A stretch of 64,000 nucleotides of DNA. It comes from Sunxiuqinia indica. Lineage in GTDB: Bacteria; Bacteroidota; Bacteroidia; Bacteroidales; Prolixibacteraceae. This document shows positions 17,967 to 27,559 of this stretch, piece after piece (positions within the stretch are counted from its first letter, which is position 1; every line of letters begins with the position of its first letter). Position numbers and translations under genes: made by a program. The notes beneath the pieces were generated by a model. The model searched no databases. It was not told the DNA's origin and was given only the letters and a program-made list of their open reading frames with translations. The DNA lies in NCBI RefSeq assembly GCF_009847015.1, contig NZ_WVEM01000002.1, forward strand, positions 336,704 to 400,703, given 5' to 3'.

Positions 17967-18995
17967 CTAGTCGGGCTGATAACCGGATTGATTTAAAATG
18001 CTGAGGTAATCTTGGTTTTCCATCAGTTGCTTTAGCGTAACCTCCGGATTATTTTTCATATACGAACGTACAATCTGCCAGCCCAACCAAGCTCCAACCC
18101 GGCCCGGAGATTCGGTAGAAAAAACAGAAACGTATGGGCCATCGTCCACGTATCGTTTAATATCCATCCGGTTGGTTGAAAAAAGCAGGTTGTTTTCCGC
18201 CATGTAGTTCCACATATTGGCTTCGCTATTCTGGCAAAATTCCAACTGGTTTTCGGTAAACCCAATATTCAGGCTGTCAGTTAATTCAGGCTGCATGGCT
18301 TCGACAAAATAATACATGGAGCCTTGGTAAATCATACTTTCAATTACCTTGCTGGCTTTTAAACTCATCGGATATTCCGTCATTGCCCAAAAATACATGG
18401 CATCCGAAACGATCTTTTGCTGGTGCATATTCCGTATTTTATATGCAGGAATTCCTAAGCGCGGGTAATAATCAAAATTGGCTCCGAGGTATTTATCCAG
18501 GCTCACGCCAATTAAGGAATCAGCTAAAACAATCGATTGGTTCAAGCCACTCACACACGTATAAATGTCGGGAACAACTTTGTTCGGGAAATAGTAACGA
18601 TAATGCTTGAAGGCTTCTATAAATTCTTGTTCCAGTTCATTTTTATTGATCCGTTGATCAACTTGCCCTTTTAAGTTCACAATCATCGTATCATTCAAAA
18701 AAGACTCAAGTTGCGCGTAAAACTCATCATCATCATCCGGCATTCCAACACCAATCATATGCAAGTTGAAAAGCTCAAAAAAGCGGCCATATTCTTCTTG
18801 CAGCATTGGTATTTCCTCTTCTAAACTTCCTTTCGCCTCAAATAAATCATCCTCGTAATTTTTGTAAGTCAGATTTACTTTTACATCTGACACATCAATT
18901 TTCAGCGGATTTCGATTGCATGAAACAAAGACAAACGCTATCAAGAATACAATCAGCCAACAATTCCTAAAACAAAATTCTCTTTTTCTGAGCAT
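17967..18995 (-). CDS. gldB: Gliding motility-associated lipoprotein GldB-like
   Basis: 342 residues with a lipoprotein signal (IAFVFVSC, Cys26), so anchored in an envelope membrane. The body shows the layout I recognise for GldB: a KIDVSDVKVNL start after the signal, the FYAQLESFLND helix, YFPNKVVPDIYTCVSGLNQS, LDKYLGANFDYYP, and the C-terminal RVGAWLGWQIVRSYM motif. GldB is required for gliding and T9SS function in Flavobacterium johnsoniae; related proteins occur widely in Bacteroidota, including non-gliders. No gldC gene is visible beside it. nadE, a frequent neighbour, lies about 3 kb away behind an accessory stretch. ATG start at 18995. Confidence 0.8.
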   Translation of the reverse strand: MLRKREFCFRNCWLIVFLIAFVFVSCNRNPLKIDVSDVKVNLTYKNYEDDLFEAKGSLEEEIPMLQEEYGRFFELFNLHMIGVGMPDDDDEFYAQLESFLNDTMIVNLKGQVDQRINKNELEQEFIEAFKHYRYYFPNKVVPDIYTCVSGLNQSIVLADSLIGVSLDKYLGANFDYYPRLGIPAYKIRNMHQQKIVSDAMYFWAMTEYPMSLKASKVIESMIYQGSMYYFVEAMQPELTDSLNIGFTENQLEFCQNSEANMWNYMAENNLLFSTNRMDIKRYVDDGPYVSVFSTESPGRVGAWLGWQIVRSYMKNNPEVTLKQLMENQDYLSILNQSGYQPD

Positions 18996-19422
18996 AATAC
19001 CGAATTATAATACACAATTAACCCCGATCTTTTAAATCGGGGCTAAATTTATAACTTATTCATTGAATAAATATTTTATGGCCGCTAGTTATATTTTACA
19101 ATTGAATGCTATTGTTTCCAGACCGAATCAACGACTCTCCATAATTCCGCTTTGATATGATCCCGGGTTTCACCAATAGCATTCATTAACTCTATCGGGG
19201 CCTTATCAGTTTTATTACATTATCTTTTTGGTCTTTCGTTATTTGCAGTCTCAGTTAATTAGTATGGACTTCAAGCTTGGCGTTAACGATCACTTGCAAG
19301 TTGTCGGTGTGGATTTCGGAGAGCGTTCCTGTCCGAAGGACACGGAACTGCGATGCGAGAATCCGCAGTTGGCGTACCACCGAACCCCGCCCTGCAATAT
19401 GTACTGTGTTAACATGCGTTTT
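18996..19422. other. Gene-poor stretch upstream of gldB with hairpin and gene remnant
   Basis: A hairpin CCCCGAT/ATCGGGG lies at 19022-19042, just before the gldB start. A 36-codon remnant occupies 19109-19217. The remainder (about 19228-19420) is notably more GC-rich than its surroundings around 19310-19400 and encodes nothing convincing. Confidence 0.5.
19109..19217 (-). pseudogene. Possible 3' gene remnant
   Basis: The minus strand can be read for 36 codons with normal-looking protein composition (ELMNAIGETRDHIKAELW...) to a TAG at 19109-19111; a TAA lies immediately upstream in frame. Codon use looks like coding DNA, but it is too short to name and has no clear start. It may be the tail of a gene destroyed by insertion of the neighbouring segment, or a 25-codon small protein from the internal ATG. 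Confidence 0.3.
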
Positions 19423-20109
19423 TTAATTAAAAATTATTAATGCATCTTGTCCAATAGTAGCATCAATTTTTTGTTTTATCCAATCAATGTTGGTTTCTGT
19501 CCGAATTCTATTTCTTTCCACAGCATAGTTTTTAAAATAGGAGCCTTGTTTCGTTGACCCTTTCTTTTCATGCTGAAATTCAAGTTTTATTCTTTTGGCA
19601 GATAAAATCTTCAAAACAGATGGAGATTCTAAAATGTGATCCGGTTCATCAATTATAATTCTCGTATTCTGAGAGAATTGTATTTCCATTTGTTTTTTTT
19701 CTTCGTTATAGTCTATACTCAATATTTTAAGTGAGTTTTGATACGGTTCTCCATACCAGTCTCCAAAAATTTTAAGTGTACCTCCTTTAAAAATATTTTG
19801 ATTTTTATGATTTAGCTCAGCCAATTCTTTTGCAGTTCTTTTTTGGGTTTTACTGTCTTTGGTTGGCTCAAGGTTGTCCAAATCAGGAGAAGCAATAACA
19901 ACTGACATGAAATCAACAATTCCTTTACGCTGAATTATTTTGAAAATTTGGATTCCACCCCAAATTGCTAGTAGTCCAAGGATTACACATATAAAAATCC
20001 CAATTAAATTTTGAAGTTCATTGTAAATTAATACTCCAAGAATTCCTGCAATAATTAGCGGGAAAATTCCTGTTATTATTCCGGTAATAAAGTTGATTAG
20101 TTTTCTCAT
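19423..20109 (-). CDS. Uncharacterised two-helix membrane protein
   Basis: About 228 residues from the ATG at 20109 (MRKLINFITGIITG). Two hydrophobic helices (about 10-32 and 35-55) are followed by a cytoplasmic or periplasmic domain of about 165 residues rich in Lys, Glu and Ile, ending DATIGQDALIIFN. I do not recognise a family. The frame stays open upstream to 20160 but that extension reads across a repeat-like AT-rich leader. It stands alone between gldB and the nadE region, flanked by non-coding DNA on both sides, like a single acquired gene. AT content is higher than in the flanking housekeeping genes. Confidence 0.65.
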   Translation of the reverse strand: MRKLINFITGIITGIFPLIIAGILGVLIYNELQNLIGIFICVILGLLAIWGGIQIFKIIQRKGIVDFMSVVIASPDLDNLEPTKDSKTQKRTAKELAELNHKNQNIFKGGTLKIFGDWYGEPYQNSLKILSIDYNEEKKQMEIQFSQNTRIIIDEPDHILESPSVLKILSAKRIKLEFQHEKKGSTKQGSYFKNYAVERNRIRTETNIDWIKQKIDATIGQDALIIFN

Positions 20110-20418
20110 GGTTCTTTTTTCAAAATTGTGTATAACGATTGTGTACATGTACTTGTACATACCCGCCGCTATTCGTTTTATTTTATCAATTTTAGTTTTC
20201 TGTTTATCAACGCTTCACAAAGTACAAAAAATAGTTTGTCTGATTATCATATATTGAACATTTTACAGAACAGTAAACCAAACACTGGTGCGTTTGAAGT
20301 CAGGCTGTGGGGTAAAAAAATAGTAAGAAGCGGCTTGTCAGGCCGGGCTGGTGGTTGTTTCGGAGCGCCTGAGAATTTTGTCACCGGTTGTGGAGCAAAT
20401 TCTGGAAAATCCGGGAGC

Positions 20419-20596
20419 TTCTCCACACAGAAAAACGCAAAAAAATATTTTCTTTTTGTTGAAACGTGCGGCAGACAAGGAAATTAATTTTCTTTTTTGT
20501 TGTTTTCTCCCTGCGAGAGCAAAAAATATTTTCCGGTTTCTTCTCCACACAGAAAACAACGTTCTGGGAAATTTTTTTCCTTCTCCACACAGAAAA
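20419..20596. repeat. Triplicated 16-base direct repeat in low-complexity DNA
   Basis: TTCTCCACACAGAAAA occurs at 20419-20434, 20541-20556 and 20581-20596 (offsets 122 and 40). An additional motif, GCAAAAAA(A)TATTTTC, occurs twice between copies one and two. Such composite repeats can be slipped or remnant mobile sequences. There are too few copies and the spacing is too irregular for CRISPR. Confidence 0.6.
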
Positions 20597-20815
20597 CAAG
20601 AAAAATAAAACCCGGAACCACTGTTTTCGGCAAAAAAAAAGAATGCAAGAAAGAGGAATTCAATGTCGTTGTATTGAATATCGATAAGCTATGGTTAAGT
20701 AGATGGGAGGGGGTGTATTATGTTTCGAAATCACTGTTGCCCGGGAAAAATAAAAACCCGGCTGATGTGAGAAACGGATGAAAACAAAACAGTTCATATT
20801 CCATAAAATGGAGTT

Positions 20816-20886
20816 ATGGGCTAAAGCCCGGACGCTCTGGTGCGATGACTTCGTGAATGCCAGATATGACGCGGGCTTTAACCTAT
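20816..20886. repeat. Large palindromic intergenic element (REP/MITE-like)
   Basis: TGGGCTAAAGCCCG (20817-20830) and CGGGCTTTAACCTA (20872-20885) are inverted copies with two mismatches, and TCTGG/CCAGA pair inside, giving a cruciform about 70 bases long. The outer arm also contains a small palindrome of its own (GGGCTAAAGCCC). This form is typical of repeated intergenic elements in Bacteroidota genomes; copy number outside the window is unknown. Confidence 0.6.
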
Positions 20887-21140
20887 CATTTGAAATTTTA
20901 ACCGGACACTAATGAAAAATAAATATATTTCAAAACATCTGATTTTTAAGTGCTTATAAAAGTATGGCCAATATGTTAGTAGGTAAGAAAAGAAGAATCA
21001 CGTCATCAGGTTATTCGGTTTGTGAGATGTTATTATCAATAATGAGAACCTGATAATTGCCATTTAAAAAAGATTATTCGAGATTTGCGAATACAAAATC
21101 GCTTACATTGTGCGTTTCAATAGTCAGTAAACAGAAATTT

Positions 21141-21818
21141 ATGAAAAAGCCAGGAAAAATAATTTGCTTAATAGCCGGTTTCTTAATCATCAGTCAAATC
21201 GCTTTTTCACAGCGGTCAACACGTCTTTCATTTTCAGCCAGTCCATCGGTCAATTGGTTTTCGGCCGATATTCAGGGGACTGAAGCCGGCAGTGCCGCTT
21301 TGGGGATTGACTATGGTGTTAATGCGGACTTTTTCTTCGATGAGGAATCAAAATATGCCTTTGCAACCGGAATTTTAATCAATAATACCGGAGGAAATAT
21401 TCGTTATTATAATAGTTCCGGCGATGTGCAGTTTGCCGGACAAACATTTCAGTCCGGAACTTCTTTTCGGTATAAACTAAAATATGTTGAAATTCCGTTG
21501 GCCGTAAAGCTTCGTACAAGCCAGTTTCGTCGCTGGTCGTATTGGGGACAATTCGGTTTTTCTGGTTTAGTCAATATTCAGGCAAAGGGCGAGAGCGATG
21601 ATGAAACCTTGAGAAAAAACAACATCAATGAAGAAGTTAATTTGTTCAATCTGGCCCTCAATATGGGAATCGGTTCTCATTTCGACCTTGGAAGCAACAA
21701 CGCGATCACGCTGGGAATCATTTATAAGAACGGTTTTATTGATGTCACTTCAAATGACCAATTTGACGATAAAACAACCTTGAATTCACTTGTATTTAAA
21801 CTTGGCCTTGTTTTCTAA
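21141..21818 (+). CDS. Outer-membrane beta-barrel protein (PorT/porin-family type)
   Basis: About 225 residues: signal peptide (MKKPGKIICLIAGFLIISQ, cleavage near AFSQ), then alternating amphipathic strands ending in VFKLGLVF, the C-terminal strand with final Phe expected of an outer-membrane barrel. Motifs such as YKLKYVEIPLAVKLR and GIGSHFDLG match the family of small barrels annotated as outer membrane beta-barrel or PorT-like proteins in Bacteroidota. The frame is open from 21057, but ATG 21141 begins a normal signal peptide. It lies 59 bases before nadE and may be co-transcribed with it. Function as a T9SS component is possible but cannot be decided. Confidence 0.75.
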   Translation: MKKPGKIICLIAGFLIISQIAFSQRSTRLSFSASPSVNWFSADIQGTEAGSAALGIDYGVNADFFFDEESKYAFATGILINNTGGNIRYYNSSGDVQFAGQTFQSGTSFRYKLKYVEIPLAVKLRTSQFRRWSYWGQFGFSGLVNIQAKGESDDETLRKNNINEEVNLFNLALNMGIGSHFDLGSNNAITLGIIYKNGFIDVTSNDQFDDKTTLNSLVFKLGLVF

Positions 21819-21877
21819 GAATCCAATCGTTTTTTGTTCTTTTTCAATTATTTTTGCTGTCCTAAAACGGATTGACC

Positions 21878-23521
21878 ATGAAAATTGCATTAGCACAGCT
21901 GAACTATCATATTGCTAATTTCGAAGATAATTCCAATAAAATTATTGAGGCCATACGGAAAGCGGAGAAGCAGGAAGCGGAGCTGGTTATCTTTTCAGAA
22001 CTGGCTGTAACGGGCTATTATCCGCACGACTTACTTGAGCGGAAAGAGTTTATCGAAAAAGCGGAACAAGCCATTGCAAAAATAGCCAAAGAATGCACTA
22101 AGGTTGCGGCATTGGTTGGAGGTCCAAGTATTAACCAAAGTGAACGAGGAAAGAAACTTTTCAATTCAGCATTTTTGCTGAAAGATGGAAAAATCGTTGC
22201 AACCCGACATAAATCGTTGCTCCCAACATACGATATTTTTGATGAGTATCGCCATTTTGAGCCCAACCGCCAGTTCGATATTGTAGAGCTAAACGGCAAA
22301 CGGCTGGCGATTACTATTTGTGAAGATTTATGGGATGAACAGCCAACCCAGAATGAATTTGGAAAGGACAAGTTGTATACCCGCTCGCCTCTGGAGGAAT
22401 TGAGCAAGCTGAATCCTGATCTTGTAATTAACCTCTCAGCATCTCCATTTTCATACAATCAGGAGAACTGGAGAAAAGATATCTTGGTGAAGAAAGCCAT
22501 CAAATACCAACTTCCAATTATCTACTTAAATCAGGTTGGCGCGAACACTGAAGTCGTCTTTGATGGTGGTTCGATCTACTTGAAGGAAGACGGAACAATT
22601 CCGGTGGAGCTGGCATATTTCGAAGAAGATTTCCATGTGGTTGACACCGAGAACCCTTCACCCAAACACCAACAAGAAAAAGACTATATTGCTAAAATTC
22701 ATCAAGCCTTAATTCTTGGGATTCGAGACTATTTTCAGAAAATGGGCTTTAAAAAAGCAATTCTGGGTCTTTCCGGTGGAATTGACTCAGCCTTGGTTTG
22801 TGCTCTGGCTGTAGAGGCCTTGGGGAAAGAAAATGTACGTGGCGTTTTAATGCCGTCGAAATATTCCTCTGACCATAGTGTGGCCGATGCTCTGCATCTT
22901 GCCGAAAATCTGGGCATTCAGTACGACACCATCGCCATCCAAAATATGGTTGACGAATTTGAAAATCAATTAAGTCCGGTGTTTGGAGATTTGCCTCCTG
23001 GCGTTGCTGAAGAAAATATTCAGGCGAGAACCCGTGGAATACTTGTCATGGCTTTATCGAACAAGTTTGGAAACATCTTGCTGAATACAACGAATAAGAG
23101 TGAATGTGCTGTGGGCTACGGAACTCTTTATGGCGATATGAATGGTGGTTTGGCAGTACTTGGTGATGTTTATAAAAACGATGCTTATAAACTGTCGAAT
23201 TACATTAACCGGAATGGAGAAGTGATACCGTACAACAGCATTCAAAAACCTCCTTCGGCAGAACTAAGACCAGATCAAAAAGACACCGATTCACTTCCTG
23301 ACTACGACATTTTAGATCGGGTTTTGTTCAATTACATTGAGCTGAATTTATCTCCCAAAGAAATTATTGAACAAGGTTTTGATAAAGAAATGGTTCTAAA
23401 AGTTACGCGAATGGTTAATCAAAATGAATACAAACGTTTTCAGTCCCCCCCGATTATAAGGGTTAGCTCAAAAGCTTTTGGATTTGGGCGAAAGATGCCC
23501 CTTGTTGCAAGGTACCATTAG
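21878..23521 (+). CDS. nadE: Glutamine-dependent NAD+ synthetase
   Basis: 547 residues with both enzyme halves. The N-terminal nitrilase-type glutaminase domain (1 to about 260) carries E41 (SELAVTGY), a Lys in the HKSLLPTYDIFDE segment, and nucleophile C148 (TICEDLW). The C-terminal synthetase domain (about 275-547) carries the PP-loop SGGIDS (299-304). It converts nicotinate adenine dinucleotide, ATP and glutamine-derived ammonia into NAD+. A TTG two codons upstream (21872) is in frame, but ATG 21878 is preferred. nadE commonly lies near gldB in Bacteroidota, which fits this locus. Confidence 0.96.
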   Translation: MKIALAQLNYHIANFEDNSNKIIEAIRKAEKQEAELVIFSELAVTGYYPHDLLERKEFIEKAEQAIAKIAKECTKVAALVGGPSINQSERGKKLFNSAFLLKDGKIVATRHKSLLPTYDIFDEYRHFEPNRQFDIVELNGKRLAITICEDLWDEQPTQNEFGKDKLYTRSPLEELSKLNPDLVINLSASPFSYNQENWRKDILVKKAIKYQLPIIYLNQVGANTEVVFDGGSIYLKEDGTIPVELAYFEEDFHVVDTENPSPKHQQEKDYIAKIHQALILGIRDYFQKMGFKKAILGLSGGIDSALVCALAVEALGKENVRGVLMPSKYSSDHSVADALHLAENLGIQYDTIAIQNMVDEFENQLSPVFGDLPPGVAEENIQARTRGILVMALSNKFGNILLNTTNKSECAVGYGTLYGDMNGGLAVLGDVYKNDAYKLSNYINRNGEVIPYNSIQKPPSAELRPDQKDTDSLPDYDILDRVLFNYIELNLSPKEIIEQGFDKEMVLKVTRMVNQNEYKRFQSPPIIRVSSKAFGFGRKMPLVARYH

Positions 23522-23633
23522 TTCAAAAAAGAAGGGTTGCGCCGAAATAATACTCTTTCACAGATTTATTTGTGAGCCAGCACTTTTTGACTAAAAAAGG
23601 ATGTCAAAACGTTTTTTATTTGTTAAAATTGGT

Positions 23634-23641
23634 TAACTTTG
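23634..23641 (+). promoter_or_regulatory. Putative Bacteroidota -7 promoter box
   Basis: TAACTTTG matches the TAnnTTTG consensus 30 bases upstream of the Crp/Fnr-type gene. A TTTG stands 11 bases before it, closer than the usual 17-23, so only the -7 element is supported. Confidence 0.35.
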
Positions 23642-23670
23642 ATGCTCTATAACATATAAAGTTGGAATGT

Positions 23671-24372
23671 ATGCTAAGCCACGAAATGGGGATTAAAGAA
23701 ATGCTTGAAAACCCAAAATCGGTTTTCAGTTGTCTCACTCCCGATGAGAAAGAACGACTACTCAAACACATAACCCTGACCAATTTTAAGAAGAATGAAT
23801 TTATTTACAAAGAGGGAGATAAACCAACCGGTTTTTCTTTTTTGATTGAAGGGAAAATCAAAATTTTTAAAGAAGGTGTTGGTGGGCGCGAACAAATTAT
23901 CAGAATGACGAAACCGTATGGTTTTATTGGTTATCGGGCATTACTTGCCGAAGAAATTCATATCGCTTCAGCGGTTGCCTTGGAAGATTCGCTAGCCTGT
24001 CATGTTGATAGTGATTTTTTCTTCAATTCGATGTTGAAAAATACAAGTGTTACCGCAAAACTGCTACGCAAACTTGCTCGTGAATTAGGATTTTCCAACT
24101 CCAGAACGGTTACACTAACTCAAAAACACATTAGAGGTCGGTTGGCCGAATCGCTGTTACTGCTAAAAGATAAATATGGCTTTGAGCATGATGGTGCAAC
24201 ATTAAAAGTATTCCTGTCGCGTGAGGATATTGCAAATCTTTCAAACATGACAACATCCAACGCTATTCGGACACTTTCAACTTTTGCCGGCGAAAAGGTA
24301 ATCGCCATTGACGGACGTAAAATCCGAATCTTAGACGAGCAAAAATTAGAGCGAATCAGTAAATTAGGATAA
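23671..24372 (+). CDS. Crp/Fnr-family transcriptional regulator
   Basis: About 233 residues. An N-terminal cyclic-nucleotide-binding-like beta roll (about 30-130; FKKNEFIYKEGDKPTGFSFL and GFIGYRALL) is followed by a dimer helix and a Crp-type winged helix (about 150-225; LSREDIANLSNMTTSNAIR recognition segment, then IDGRKIRILD wing). There is no Cys cluster like that of Fnr, so no oxygen-sensing Fe-S centre is expected. The ligand is unknown. The start ATG 23671 is chosen over the in-frame TTG 23662. It converges on murF-alr across a terminator. Confidence 0.9.
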   Translation: MLSHEMGIKEMLENPKSVFSCLTPDEKERLLKHITLTNFKKNEFIYKEGDKPTGFSFLIEGKIKIFKEGVGGREQIIRMTKPYGFIGYRALLAEEIHIASAVALEDSLACHVDSDFFFNSMLKNTSVTAKLLRKLARELGFSNSRTVTLTQKHIRGRLAESLLLLKDKYGFEHDGATLKVFLSREDIANLSNMTTSNAIRTLSTFAGEKVIAIDGRKIRILDEQKLERISKLG

Positions 24373-24392
24373 AAAATATAGCTGAACAGCAC

Positions 24393-24431
24393 AAGGGGAA
24401 ATGAAATTTTGGGTTTTATTTCCTTTTTTTT
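24393..24431 (+). terminator. Rho-independent terminator
   Basis: AAGGGGAAATGAAA pairs with TTTTATTTCCTTTT through about ten Watson-Crick pairs plus GU pairs, loop TTTTGGG, followed by a T run. It ends the Crp/Fnr gene and overlaps the stop codon of the convergent murF-alr gene. Confidence 0.75.
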
Positions 24432-26913
24432 ATTCCTGAGAATACACTCGCTTGACTCGCTGCGAAATCCCGGTCAGTATCTCATAGGGAATTGTTTCTG
24501 CCCATTCTGCCAAATCGGTTAAGTGAATATGCTCTCCCATTAGTTCCACTGAATCACCAACTTGCGCATTTGCTTCGCTAACATCAATCATGGTCATGTC
24601 CATGCACACATTGCCAATAACTGGTGCTTTCGTTCCGTTAATCCACATCTTTCCCACGCCATTGCTGAAATGTCGTAAAAAGCCATCGGCATACCCAACG
24701 GGCACGATGGCGATTGTCATTGCTTTATCTGCCTTTCCCTTTCGTCCATAACCGATTGTGTCGCCCACATTAACCGTTTTAATTTGCGAGATGACGCTGG
24801 TCCATCGGGCAATTGGGCGCACAGGCGTATTGCTGGTTGCCGCAACACCATAAAGTCCGATCCCTAAACGAACCATGTCGAGTTGAAATTCGGGAAAACG
24901 TTCAATTCCGGCTGAATTTAAGATATGTCGAATGACCTTATTTTTCTGAAAGCTCACCACGATATCTGAGATCTCGATAAACTGTTGATATTGCTTACGG
25001 GTGTATTCGTCGTGCTGAGCCTCGTCGGAACCGGCTAAATGTGTAAATACCGATTGAATGCGCAATACTTCTTCGTGATTGATTTGTTGGGAAATGTGTT
25101 TCAACTCATTGACCTCTGAAAATCCCAACCGATTCATCCCGGTTTCAATTTTGATGTGGATCGGATAATACGAAACGGCAGAACTTTTTGCCACGGCATT
25201 AAACTGCCGAAACAGCTCCGCGGAATAAACGTTTGGTTCCAGTCGATATTCAATCATCGCCTCAAAACTATGCCCCTCCGGATTCATCACAACGATTGGC
25301 GTTTCGATTCCTGCTTGTCGTAATTCAATGCCTTCATCAGCTACGGCAACAGCTAAATAGTCAATCTTCTGAAACTCCAGCGCTCTCGCAATTTCCACGG
25401 TGCCGCTTCCGTACGAAAATGCTTTCACCATGGCCATTATTTTGGTCTGTGGTTTTACTTTTTCTTTGAAAATGTTCAGGTTTTCAACTAAGCTATTTAA
25501 ATTGACTTCCAACTGTGTTTGGTGATATTTCTTTTGAAGTAGCAAGGCGATTTCTTCAAAGCGGAACTCCCGGGCACCTTTTATTAATATGGCTTCATCT
25601 TTAAAATTGTGCGATTTCCAATTCTGAACAAAATCTAATGTTGAAGGATAAAATTCGGTCGTCATTTCAAAAACAGTTCCGTGTTCCGCTATGTTTTGGC
25701 CAATCCCAATTAGTCGATTCACTTTGTTCAATTTTAACAAGCGGCTTACCTCAGCGTACAATTGGCGGGCCGGAAAGCCCGACTGCCTGATGTCTGAGAG
25801 AATCACTGTTTTTTGCTGCCTGCTGGAGCTGGTTTGTTGATTCAGAAACTGTAAAGCTATTTCCAGAGAATTGATATCGGAATTATAGTAATCGTTAACA
25901 AGCAGGCAATCATTAATTCCTTGCTTCAACTCTAAACGCATGGCAACCGGCTGCAGGCTTGAAAGCTGACTCAGTAGACGCTCCTTCAGCCAGCCTTTAG
26001 CCGCTATGAAAGCTAAACAGTGGCAAACATTCTCCAACGACGCATCATCGGTAAAAGGAATTTCGGTTTCGTACGATTTTTCAAGCCAGGAAAAATAAAG
26101 AGTAGACTTCTGCAAACTCTTTTCAATTCGAATAAGCAAATCGGCTTTTAATTCGCCGGTAGACCAAGAAAAGAGTTTTGTGTGCTCGTTTTTGAATTTG
26201 TTGTTTATAACTTGATCAATTAATGCTGAGTCTTTTCGATAAACTAACAATTCGGCACCTTCGAAAAGCTTTAACTTTTCAGTAAGCTTTTCTTCCAGCG
26301 TTTTAAAATTTTCCTGATGGGCGTCTCCAATAGTTGTAATTATTCCAAATTCAGGATGAATAAGGTCAGCTAATTTTATCATTTCCGCAGGCTTGGAAAT
26401 TCCAGCTTCAATAATTCCCAGATCGGCATCGCGGTTCATGTTCCAAAGCGAAAGCGGAACCCCAACTTGTGAATTGTAGCTTTTAGGACTACGAACAATT
26501 CGAAACTGACTTTGCAATAAATCAAACAGCCACTCTTTTACAATTGTCTTTCCATTACTTCCGGTGATTGCCAAAACCGGGAAGTCAAATTCATTGCGCA
26601 CGTGTGCTGCCAGTTGCTGCAATGCCGTCAGCGTATTTTTTACGACTATAAGATTTGCATGCTCAGACTGATTCGGCTGAGTTGGCAATTGCGACACCAC
26701 AAAGTTGCGAACCCCTTTTTTGTACAACCCTTCAATGTATCGATGTCCATCGTGGCGCTCTCCCTTTAACGCAAAAAACAAACAGGAATCCGGGTCTACG
26801 ATGGTCCGGCTATCAATGGAAATATTGGAGATCGGTTTTGCATCACCGTTTACGGCAGTCTGCAGGCTACCACCAATAATATCAGCTAGCTTGTTAATGG
26901 AATAGTTTATCAT
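24430..26913 (-). CDS. murF-alr: Bifunctional MurF ligase / alanine racemase
   Basis: 827 residues. The N-terminal half (1 to about 455) is a Mur ligase: it adds D-Ala-D-Ala to UDP-MurNAc-tripeptide using ATP, with P-loop ITGSNGKT (about 117-124). The C-terminal half (about 460-827) is a fold-type III PLP-dependent alanine racemase with K497 ([12 protein letters not shown]) as the Schiff-base lysine and the catalytic Tyr in GYGRKGK. Joining the enzyme that makes D-Ala with a ligase that uses D-Ala-D-Ala is a known architecture in Bacteroidota. ATG 26913 overlaps the tdk stop (ATGA), so translation is coupled. Confidence 0.95.
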   Translation of the reverse strand: MINYSINKLADIIGGSLQTAVNGDAKPISNISIDSRTIVDPDSCLFFALKGERHDGHRYIEGLYKKGVRNFVVSQLPTQPNQSEHANLIVVKNTLTALQQLAAHVRNEFDFPVLAITGSNGKTIVKEWLFDLLQSQFRIVRSPKSYNSQVGVPLSLWNMNRDADLGIIEAGISKPAEMIKLADLIHPEFGIITTIGDAHQENFKTLEEKLTEKLKLFEGAELLVYRKDSALIDQVINNKFKNEHTKLFSWSTGELKADLLIRIEKSLQKSTLYFSWLEKSYETEIPFTDDASLENVCHCLAFIAAKGWLKERLLSQLSSLQPVAMRLELKQGINDCLLVNDYYNSDINSLEIALQFLNQQTSSSRQQKTVILSDIRQSGFPARQLYAEVSRLLKLNKVNRLIGIGQNIAEHGTVFEMTTEFYPSTLDFVQNWKSHNFKDEAILIKGAREFRFEEIALLLQKKYHQTQLEVNLNSLVENLNIFKEKVKPQTKIMAMVKAFSYGSGTVEIARALEFQKIDYLAVAVADEGIELRQAGIETPIVVMNPEGHSFEAMIEYRLEPNVYSAELFRQFNAVAKSSAVSYYPIHIKIETGMNRLGFSEVNELKHISQQINHEEVLRIQSVFTHLAGSDEAQHDEYTRKQYQQFIEISDIVVSFQKNKVIRHILNSAGIERFPEFQLDMVRLGIGLYGVAATSNTPVRPIARWTSVISQIKTVNVGDTIGYGRKGKADKAMTIAIVPVGYADGFLRHFSNGVGKMWINGTKAPVIGNVCMDMTMIDVSEANAQVGDSVELMGEHIHLTDLAEWAETIPYEILTGISQRVKRVYSQE

Positions 26914-27488
26914 GTGTTCTTCGCCTTATTGTAGCAAACCCTGCAAAGTGGTTCATATTCTTCCTTCTCTCCAAGCATCACTTGCTTGTTGTTCGACACC
27001 AACCGATGCGAAAACTGGGCAACACTTCCGCAATAAACACAAATAGCATGCACTTTAGAAACGTAATTGGCAATAGCCATCAAATCCGGCATTGGCCCAA
27101 AAGGCTTTCCTGTAAAGTCCATATCCAGTCCGGCAACGATCACACGAATGCCCATGTCGGCCAACTTCTGACAAACTTCAACAAGCCCTTTGTCAAAAAA
27201 CTGGGCTTCATCAATGGCCACAACATCAACATTGCCGGCTAATAAAAGGATATTTGCTGAGTTTTCAACCGGAGAACTGGGAATGGAGTTTTCGTCATGG
27301 GACACCACTTCCGCGATCGAATAACGCGTATCAACCACCGGTTTAAAAATTTCCACTTTTTGCTTAGCAAATTGTGCCCTTTTTAAACGCCGGATTAATT
27401 CTTCTGTTTTGCCCGAAAACATTGATCCGGCAATAACTTCGATTGTTCCACCGTTTTTATGATGACTGACATCCCTTTCAAGAAACAT
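26910..27488 (-). CDS. tdk: Thymidine kinase (type II)
   Basis: 192 residues. P-loop GSMFSGKT at 21-28, Walker B-like [11 protein letters not shown], and a zinc-binding lasso with two CxxC pairs (CVYC and CRVC) identify a TK1-type thymidine kinase, which phosphorylates thymidine for salvage. The [14 protein letters not shown] segment is also diagnostic. It is the first gene of a two-gene unit with murF-alr (4-base overlap). The gene diverges from the conserved unknown at 27560 with a 71-base shared upstream region. Confidence 0.96.
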   Translation of the reverse strand: MFLERDVSHHKNGGTIEVIAGSMFSGKTEELIRRLKRAQFAKQKVEIFKPVVDTRYSIAEVVSHDENSIPSSPVENSANILLLAGNVDVVAIDEAQFFDKGLVEVCQKLADMGIRVIVAGLDMDFTGKPFGPMPDLMAIANYVSKVHAICVYCGSVAQFSHRLVSNNKQVMLGEKEEYEPLCRVCYNKAKNT

Positions 27489-27559
27489 TTACCTTTATTA
27501 ATTTTGGATTTTACTACTTTTACAAAAGTAACGAAAATGTCGGGTAATCTAGTTTTGGA

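Larger units (their letters stand above)
20110..21140. other. About 1 kb accessory intergenic region with repeats
   Basis: No convincing gene. It contains the TGTACATGTACTTGTACA-type palindromic stretch near 20141-20160, three copies of a 16-base direct repeat (20419-20596), a large palindromic element (20816-20886) and AT-rich filler. Short open frames here are low-complexity and read through the repeats in several frames. Confidence 0.6.

Noticed and set aside
19228..19440. Plus-strand frame in the GC-richer stretch upstream of the lone membrane protein
   Set aside because: No start signal or recognisable domain, and it overlaps the end of the minus-strand gene; it looks like non-coding accessory DNA.
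20338..20781. Several overlapping short frames in both strands
   Set aside because: They run through direct repeats and A/T-rich tracts in many frames at once, with Lys/Phe-rich translations typical of random low-complexity DNA.
27523..27557. TAnnTTTG-like boxes in the tdk/unknown divergent region
   Set aside because: CAAAAGTA (minus strand) and TAGTTTTG (plus) match the -7 box, but neither has a -33 partner at proper spacing and the plus one is too close to its ATG.
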